This document shows, piece after piece, positions 59,520 through 64,000 of a stretch of 64,000 bases of DNA (positions within the stretch are counted from its first letter, which is position 1; every line of letters starts with the position of its first letter). This DNA comes from Actinomadura rudentiformis. Lineage in GTDB: Bacteria; Actinomycetota; Actinomycetes; Streptosporangiales; Streptosporangiaceae. Position numbers and translations under genes: made by a program. The stretch lies in contig NZ_WBMT01000007.1 of the NCBI RefSeq assembly GCF_008923185.1, positions 62,001 to 126,000 on the forward strand, in the 5' to 3' direction. Below the pieces are notes generated by a model. That model was not told the DNA's origin. It did no database searches and worked only from the letters and a program-made list of their open reading frames with translations.

Positions 59520-60209
59520 GTGAAGGTCATCGGCGCGGGCTTCGGCCGGACGGGCACGAGATCGTTGAAGGCGGCGCTGGAAACGCTGGGATTCGGGCCC
59601 TGCTACCACATGTCCGAGGTCATCGCCGAGCCGTCCCGGGTGCGCCAGTGGCTCGACATCGGCGAGGGCCGCGCGTCCAACTGGGACGAGGTCTTCGCCG
59701 GCTACCAGTCGGCGCTCGACTGGCCCGCGGCCTCCTACTGGCGCGAGCTGGCCGAGCACTATCCCGACTCGAAGGTCATCCTGACCGTTCGAGACCCGGC
59801 GAAGTGGTACGCCAGCGTCAGCGAGACCATCTTCGCCAGCGCGCTCGCCGAACGGCGCTCGCTCCCGCTCCGCCGCCGGGTGGTCCGGTGGCTGGTACGC
59901 CGCCGTTCCCCCGACTTCGCCCTCTACCCGCGCATGGCCAAGGCCACCGTCATGGACCGGGTCTTCGACGGCCGGATCGACGACCGCGACCATGTCACCA
60001 AGGTCTTCGAACGCCACATCGCCGAGGTCAAGGCCACGATCCCGCCTGAACGGCTGCTGGTCTTCGAGGCCGGCGACAGCTGGGCCCCGCTGTCCGCGTT
60101 CCTCGGCGTGCCCGTCCCCGACGAGCCGTACCCCCAGGTCAACGAACGCGCGGCGTTCCGGCGCAAACGGCCCCGGAGGCTGCTCAGCCTCATCGTCCGC
60201 GGCCGCTGA
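59520..60209 (+). CDS. Sulfotransferase-family protein
   Basis: A 229-residue protein from GTG 59520, preceded by AGAGGA. The PAPS-binding loop is GFGRTGTRSLKAAL (5'-phosphosulfate binding) and the 3'-phosphate motif is LTVRDPAKWYAS. The family includes sulfotransferase-like proteins of the NodH/HMPREF type as well as members with no activity shown. The gene is divergent from the ligase cassette with about 90 bp between starts, so a shared regulator is likely; sulfation of the cluster product is a hypothesis. Its 3' end is overlapped by an open frame on the other strand. Confidence 0.85.
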   Translation: MKVIGAGFGRTGTRSLKAALETLGFGPCYHMSEVIAEPSRVRQWLDIGEGRASNWDEVFAGYQSALDWPAASYWRELAEHYPDSKVILTVRDPAKWYASVSETIFASALAERRSLPLRRRVVRWLVRRRSPDFALYPRMAKATVMDRVFDGRIDDRDHVTKVFERHIAEVKATIPPERLLVFEAGDSWAPLSAFLGVPVPDEPYPQVNERAAFRRKRPRRLLSLIVRGR

Positions 60210-60418
60210 AGGCGCGCGACCAGGCCCGGCGCCAGGCCCATGGCCACGTTGATCGCCAGATCGGTGGCGAACAACATGAGCCCGCCCACGAGCAACCGCT
60301 CCAGCCCGGCGGTGTCCGTGACGGACGAAGCCGCGAGCAGGTCCCACCAGAGCTTGACCGACCAGGCCCCCAAGCCCAGCCGCAGCGCAGCCCGTCCGAT
60401 CACCACCAATGCGTCCAT
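59924..60418 (-). CDS. Possible small membrane protein overlapping the sulfotransferase gene
   Basis: From ATG 60418 the frame encodes two TM-like segments (ALVVIGRAALRLGLGAW and LLVGGLMLFATDLAINVA) between 60418 and about 60210. This region is otherwise without a gene. The frame does not stop there but goes on for 280 bp antisense to the sulfotransferase gene, where the sequence becomes polar and unlike a protein. Either a small membrane protein that lost its stop codon or a chance frame. Confidence 0.35.
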   Translation of the reverse strand: MDALVVIGRAALRLGLGAWSVKLWWDLLAASSVTDTAGLERLLVGGLMLFATDLAINVAMGLAPGLVARLQRPRTMRLSSLRGRLRRNAARSLTWGYGSSGTGTPRNADSGAQLSPASKTSSRSGGIVALTSAMWRSKTLVTWSRSSIRPSKTRSMTVALAMRG

Positions 60419-60517
60419 GCCATGCAGACTCGGCGGACCCCCTGACACTCATCGCACAACGCGCTGACGATTTCCCCCCGACCGCTGACAGTCGCGCGTA
60501 TGCGAGAGGATGGCGGC

Positions 60518-60955
60518 ATGGGAAAGGTCACCGCCACAGCAGAGAAGACGCTCACCGCCGGTCCGGAGAAGGTGGTCGCCGCGCTCAGCGACTACACGGG
60601 CGTCCGGAGCCGGATGCTGACCGAGCACTTCAGCGAGTACGAGGTGCGGGAAGGCGGGCAGGGCGAGGGCACGGTGGTGCACTGGAAGCTGGCCGCGACC
60701 AAGAAGCGCGTGCGTGACTGCCTGGTCTCCGCCACCGTTCCGAGCGAGCACGCCCTGGTGGAGCGGGACGCCAACTCCTCGATGGTCACCACCTGGACCG
60801 TCACGCCGCAGGCCAACGGCTCCCGTGTGCAGGTCGAGACGACCTGGGACGGCGCGGGCGGCGTCGGCGGATTCTTCGAACGCCGCTTCGCCCCCGCCGG
60901 CCTGCAGCGCATCTACGAGGCCCAGTTGGCCAAATTGGAGACCGAGCTCTCCTGA
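60518..60955 (+). CDS. SRPBCC (START-like) family protein
   Basis: A 145-residue protein from ATG 60518 (AGAGGA upstream) with a helix-grip pattern: KVTATAEKTLTAGPEKVVAA, the central GTVVHWKLAA strand, SSMVTTWTVTP, VQVETTWDG and a long C-terminal helix ending LAKLETEL. The polyketide-cyclase/dehydrase-like SRPBCC fold binds hydrophobic ligands. No polyketide gene is near; its role is unknown. It is convergent with the mutarotase-like gene. Confidence 0.82.
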   Translation: MGKVTATAEKTLTAGPEKVVAALSDYTGVRSRMLTEHFSEYEVREGGQGEGTVVHWKLAATKKRVRDCLVSATVPSEHALVERDANSSMVTTWTVTPQANGSRVQVETTWDGAGGVGGFFERRFAPAGLQRIYEAQLAKLETELS

Positions 60956-60989
60956 CAAGGCCTGTTCGCCAGAGCTCCCGGACGACGCG

Positions 60990-61301
60990 TCAGAGCTGCC
61001 AGACGACGGGGAGGGTCTGGGCGCCGCCCTCCGCGGAGTAGTCGTGCTTGACGTCAAGGAGCTCGCCCATGCGGGCCTGCCAGACGGTGTTGATCTCCAG
61101 GCGGCCGACCTCGGCGAGCAGCCGGTCGTAGTCCTCGCAGTCGATCACGTGGAAGAGGTCGAGGCCGCTGCGCCAGATCGTCCACTCGCGGGCGCCGGCG
61201 GCACGGATGGCCGCGGTCAGCTCGGGCGGGACCTCGCGGTGGGCGGCCTCGTACTCGGCCTCCTTGCCGGGGCGCAGGCGGGTGTGCAGGGCGACGCGCA
61301 T
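60990..61301 (-). CDS. L-rhamnose mutarotase-like protein
   Basis: A 103-residue protein of the RhaM/YiiL family: HTRLRPGKEAEYEAAHREVP at the start, the WTIWRSGLDLFHVI strand and the end WQARMGELLDV. RhaM interconverts rhamnopyranose anomers with a conserved His (HTR) and a Tyr/Trp-lined pocket. The gene lies 12 bp after the GntR regulator stop and is probably cotranscribed with it. No rhamnose isomerase or kinase gene is in the window, but a hydroxyacid permease and glycerate kinase follow on the other strand. Confidence 0.88.
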   Translation of the reverse strand: MRVALHTRLRPGKEAEYEAAHREVPPELTAAIRAAGAREWTIWRSGLDLFHVIDCEDYDRLLAEVGRLEINTVWQARMGELLDVKHDYSAEGGAQTLPVVWQL

Positions 61302-61313
61302 GGATCTCCCGTA

Positions 61314-61973
61314 TCAGGTCAGCTTGGCGAGCAGTTGGTGACGGGCCCTCGTGAGATGGAACGCGAGGGCCTCGTCGGCGCGGTCGGGCGCGCCGTCGGC
61401 GATGGCGTCGAGGACGGCCTGGTGCTCGTCGGCGATCTCGGTGATGCGGAGCAGCTCGTACGCCTGCACCTGCGCCATGCAGAGGCGCATCTCGGCCATG
61501 ATCGAGCTGTGGACGCGGCTGAGCCGAGGGCTGCCGAGGGCGTCCACGAGTGACCGGTGGAAGCGAACGTCGGGTTCGACGATCGCGGTGCTCGAACCGC
61601 CGGGCTCGCCCAGCGTGCGGATCTCCGCCTGCGCCTCCAGGGCGGCGGGCGGGACCAGCCTCTGCTGGGCCAGCTCGCGCATGACCTGGCGTTCCAGGAG
61701 CGTCCGGGAAAAGTAGAGATCGGCGACGTCGGCCGCGTCGAAGACCGGGACCCGGGCGCTCTTGTGCGTGCCGCGGCGCAGCAGGCCCTCGCTGACGAGC
61801 CGTTCGATGGCGGCCTTGGCGGTGGGCCGGGCCACCTCGTACTCCCCGGCGACCTCGGTCTCGGTCAGCACGGTGCCACCGGCCAGCCGCCCGTCGAGCA
61901 TGCGCTCGCGAAGCTCGCCGACCAGCGCGTCGACCAGCGACGTCGCCTGCAACCGCCTTCCCACAGCCCTCAC
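61314..61973 (-). CDS. GntR-family regulator, FadR/FCD subfamily
   Basis: A regulator of about 220 residues. The winged helix (about 8-70: LVDALVGELRERMLDGRL, TETEVAGEYEVARPTAKAAI) is followed by an FCD ligand-binding domain with metal-site histidines (RFHRSLVDALG, DEHQAVLDAI, FHLTRARHQL). GTG 61973 is one of several possible starts; an open frame extends to 62048. FCD regulators sense hydroxyacids, uronates or lactate. The FadR-like operator at 62063-62079 lies between it and the lactate-permease gene, so it most likely controls both sides. Confidence 0.85.
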   Translation of the reverse strand: MRAVGRRLQATSLVDALVGELRERMLDGRLAGGTVLTETEVAGEYEVARPTAKAAIERLVSEGLLRRGTHKSARVPVFDAADVADLYFSRTLLERQVMRELAQQRLVPPAALEAQAEIRTLGEPGGSSTAIVEPDVRFHRSLVDALGSPRLSRVHSSIMAEMRLCMAQVQAYELLRITEIADEHQAVLDAIADGAPDRADEALAFHLTRARHQLLAKLT

Positions 61974-62048
61974 CGGAACCACCCTCTCAACGGACGAGCT
62001 GCGCTCGATGCCCGCCTCCGTTCCGGCCGGATTATTCCATAAGCACAC

Positions 62049-62083
62049 TTGACTGCTCTGCGTACTTGTCTTACAAGTATACG
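62049..62083 (+). promoter_or_regulatory. Promoter with GntR/FadR-type operator
   Basis: TACTTGT-CTT-ACAAGTA at 62063-62079 is a perfect inverted repeat with the TTGTnnnACAA core known for FadR-family regulators. TTGACT at 62049-62054 can serve as -35, and TACAAG or GTATAC within or next to the repeat as -10, so binding would block RNA polymerase. Confidence 0.65.
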
Positions 62084-62133
62084 AATCTCATTCTGGAACG
62101 CTACACAGCGGGCTCCCAGCTCCAGGAGGTTTC

Positions 62134-63792
62134 GTGTACCGCCAAGTCCTCGACCCGCTCGCCGGGTCGCTGGCACTTTCCGCGCTCTGCGCGGCGGTGC
62201 CACTGCTCACCCTGTTCGTGCTCCTCGGCGTCTTCCGCGTCAAGGCCCATATCGCGGCGATCACCTCGCTGGTGCTGGCCGTCGCCCTGGCCGTCGGCGT
62301 CTGGGGGATGCCGCTGTCGCAGGGCCTGTCCGGCGCGGCCGAGGGCGGCTTCTACGGGCTGTTCCCGATCCTGTGGATCCTGGTGAACGCGCTGTGGATC
62401 TACCGGCTCACCGAGATCACCGGGTGGTTCGGCGTGCTGCGCCGCTCGATCCGCACGGTGTCGCCCGACCAGCGCATCCAGGGAATCCTCATCGCGTTCT
62501 GTTTCGGCGCGCTGATCGAGGCACTGGCGGGCTTCGGCACTCCGGTGGCCATCACCGCGGTCATGCTGATCGCGGTCGGCATCGACCCGATCAAGGCGGC
62601 GACCGTGGCGCTGGTCGCCAACACCGCGCCCGTCGCGTTCGGCAGCATGGGTGTCCCGCTCACCACGATGGCGGGCGTGACCGGGCTGCCGCTGGAGGAC
62701 CTCGGCGCGATGGCGGGCCGGCAGACCCCGGTGATCGCCGCGTTCATCCCGCTCGTGCTGGTCTTCCTGGTGGACGGCAAGCGCGGCGTCAGGCAGACCT
62801 GGCCGGTCGCCGTCGTGGCCGGTCTCGCGTTCGGGGTCGGCCAGTTCCTCGCCGCCAACTACGTCAGCGTCGAGGTCACCGACATCATCGCCGGTGTCGT
62901 CGCGGTGGTGGCGGTGCTCGGCTTCCTGCGCGTCTGGACGCCGGGCGAGATCCAGCAGGGCACGCAGGTGCCGGCCGTCGCCGGTGGGTCGGTGGACAGC
63001 GAGGCCGAGGGCACGGCGTTCGACGCCGAGATGCGGCGCCGGGAAACCGGAGAGGGCAGCGCGCTCATGGCGTTCGCCCCGTACCTCATCATCGTGGCGC
63101 TCTTCGCGTTCACCCAGCTCGGTCCGATCAAGGACTGGCTGGCGACGAACGGCGTCCACCAGTTCACCTGGCCGGGGCTGGACGTCGTGTCGCCGTCGGG
63201 CAAGCCCGCGAGCGCGATGACGTTCAAGCTGGAGCACCTCAAGGCGGCGGGCACGATCCTGCTGGCCGCAGGCCTGATCACCATGGCGCTCTACCGTGTC
63301 GGCCCGGGCCGGGCGGTACGGGCGTACGGCGCGACCCTGCACCAGCTCCGCTGGACCGTCGTCACCGTCATGTCGGTCCTCGCGCTGGCCTGGGTCATGA
63401 ACCTGTCCGGCCAGACCGCCACCCTCGGCACCGCGCTGGCGGAGTCCGGCGAGGCGTTCGCCCTGCTCTCGCCGATCGTCGGCTGGCTCGGCGTCGCGGT
63501 GACCGGCTCGGACACCTCGGCCAACTCGCTGTTCGGGGTGCTCCAGGTGACGGCCGCCAAGGAGACCGGGCTCGATCCGGTGCTGCTCGCCGCCGCCAAC
63601 TCCACCGGCGGCGTGCTCGGCAAGATGATCTCGCCGCAGAACCTGGCCGTCGCCGCCGCGGCGATCGGCATGGCCGGCAGCGAGAGCACGATCTTCCGCC
63701 GTGTGATCGGCTGGAGCCTCGGCCTCACCGCGGCGTTCGCCGTGTTCATCTACCTGCAGTCCACGCCGGTCCTCGGCTGGATGACCATCTAA
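62134..63792 (+). CDS. L-lactate/glycolate permease (LctP family)
   Basis: A 552-residue transporter with about 13-14 TM helices from GTG 62134 (AGGAGG 5-7 nt upstream). LctP landmarks are seen: LWILVNALWIYRLTEITG, GFGTPVAITAVMLIAVGIDP, KAATVALVANTAPVAFGSMG and the C-terminal GSDTSANSLFGVLQ and ANSTGGVLGKMISPQ. It imports lactate, glycolate or a similar 2-hydroxy acid with protons. The glycerate kinase gene follows closely; the FCD regulator site lies in its promoter. Confidence 0.92.
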   Translation: MYRQVLDPLAGSLALSALCAAVPLLTLFVLLGVFRVKAHIAAITSLVLAVALAVGVWGMPLSQGLSGAAEGGFYGLFPILWILVNALWIYRLTEITGWFGVLRRSIRTVSPDQRIQGILIAFCFGALIEALAGFGTPVAITAVMLIAVGIDPIKAATVALVANTAPVAFGSMGVPLTTMAGVTGLPLEDLGAMAGRQTPVIAAFIPLVLVFLVDGKRGVRQTWPVAVVAGLAFGVGQFLAANYVSVEVTDIIAGVVAVVAVLGFLRVWTPGEIQQGTQVPAVAGGSVDSEAEGTAFDAEMRRRETGEGSALMAFAPYLIIVALFAFTQLGPIKDWLATNGVHQFTWPGLDVVSPSGKPASAMTFKLEHLKAAGTILLAAGLITMALYRVGPGRAVRAYGATLHQLRWTVVTVMSVLALAWVMNLSGQTATLGTALAESGEAFALLSPIVGWLGVAVTGSDTSANSLFGVLQVTAAKETGLDPVLLAAANSTGGVLGKMISPQNLAVAAAAIGMAGSESTIFRRVIGWSLGLTAAFAVFIYLQSTPVLGWMTI

Positions 63793-63810
63793 CGGAAGGA
63801 GACGGTGGCC

Positions 63811-64000
63811 GTGCGTGTCATCTGTGCCCCTGACAAGCTGCGCGGCTCGCTTGATGCCGCCGAGGCCGCCGCCGCGCTCGCCGCCGGGGTCCGCGCCGCG
63901 GGCGGCCGGCCCGTCGAGCACCCGCTCGCCGACGGCGGGGAGGGTTCCCGCGGCACCGTGCAGGAGGCGCGCGGCGGCACGGTCCTCGATGTGGAGAGCG
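63811..64000 (+). CDS. Glycerate kinase, 5' part (cut by window end)
   Basis: The first 63 residues of a glycerate kinase family protein: VICAPDKLRGSLDAAEAAAAL and HPLADGGEGSRGTVQEA, where family members have PDSFK..LSA and the ADGGEG phosphate loop. GTG 63811 has AAGGAG 9 nt upstream; GTG 63805 is an alternative. Only 18 bp follow the permease stop, so the two are cotranscribed. The enzyme phosphorylates D-glycerate, which fits import and use of glycerate or a hydroxyacid derived from rhamnose or glycolate metabolism. Confidence 0.85.
   Translation, partial: MRVICAPDKLRGSLDAAEAAAALAAGVRAAGGRPVEHPLADGGEGSRGTVQEARGGTVLDVES

Noticed and set aside
57470-60049. Long plus-strand frame of 859 codons over the ligase and sulfotransferase genes
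   Set aside because: Shadow frame; the ligase and sulfotransferase motifs are in other frames.
62101-63921. Minus-strand frame of 606 codons over the permease gene
   Set aside because: His/Asp/Arg-rich antisense frame without family features, opposite to a clear LctP permease.

Overview
The window is strongly GC-rich, uses GTG and TTG starts freely, and carries an ECF sigma factor of the SigE type, DUF397 and DUF6247 proteins, an AICE-type tyrosine integrase remnant and many secreted proteins. This fits a filamentous or soil actinomycete; a Streptosporangiales-type genus (Actinomadura, Nonomuraea and relatives) is my guess from gene content, not proven. There is no rRNA and no CRISPR array. 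Two tRNA genes (Asp, Phe) sit near 34.2 kb.

0-13.7 kb holds housekeeping and stress genes: the end of an AlkB-like dioxygenase, an L,D-transpeptidase, a VOC protein, a TetR regulator divergent from two tandem RibD/DHFR-like reductases with a clear operator, an arylamine N-acetyltransferase and an RsbW-like ATPase. A two-component system faces a four-gene MacB-type efflux operon (lipoprotein, adaptor, ATPase, permease), followed by a secreted tripeptidyl-aminopeptidase-like hydrolase and an anchored CBM2 protein.

14-33.4 kb is metabolic and regulatory: an FAD amine oxidase with an aldehyde dehydrogenase, a fused 2-oxoacid dehydrogenase E1, an ornithine-cyclodeaminase-like reductase, an ECF sigma factor with its putative membrane regulator, an orphan histidine kinase, a three-part nitrile-hydratase-family enzyme, a secreted glycerophosphodiesterase, a membrane adenylate cyclase, and an ABC-F ribosome-protection gene behind a 14-residue leader ORF with attenuator-like hairpins. 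In this part several genes are followed directly by degenerate tandem repeats; in most of them the first unit contains, or resembles, the sequence around the gene's own stop codon. I consider this the most unusual pattern in the window.

33.5-46.5 kb is an accessory, partly decayed zone that begins at the tRNA-Phe integration site. A 0.95-kb mini-element is bounded by 48-bp direct repeats of the tRNA 3' half and carries a toxin-antitoxin-like gene pair. Beyond it lie an integrase fragment, a frameshifted GMC/DUF1080 pseudogene, IS110 and other transposase remnants, small secreted and regulatory proteins, a processive glycosyltransferase, a peptidoglycan hydrolase, an AlkD-like protein, and a scar at 46.27 kb where two 5'-truncated genes meet head to head.

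46.5-64 kb is intact again: an EF-hand protein, a DUF1801 protein, a trypsin-like protease, an RsbW-like ATPase, an FAD/Rieske oxidoreductase and a second two-component system. A tightly overlapped cassette follows (adenylate-forming ligase, flavin monooxygenase, FMN 2-hydroxyacid oxidase, atypical P450, antiporter) with a divergent sulfotransferase; it looks like a small uncharacterised biosynthetic cluster. The window ends in a carbohydrate/hydroxyacid utilisation locus (rhamnose-mutarotase-like protein, GntR regulator with visible operator, lactate/glycolate permease, start of a glycerate kinase).
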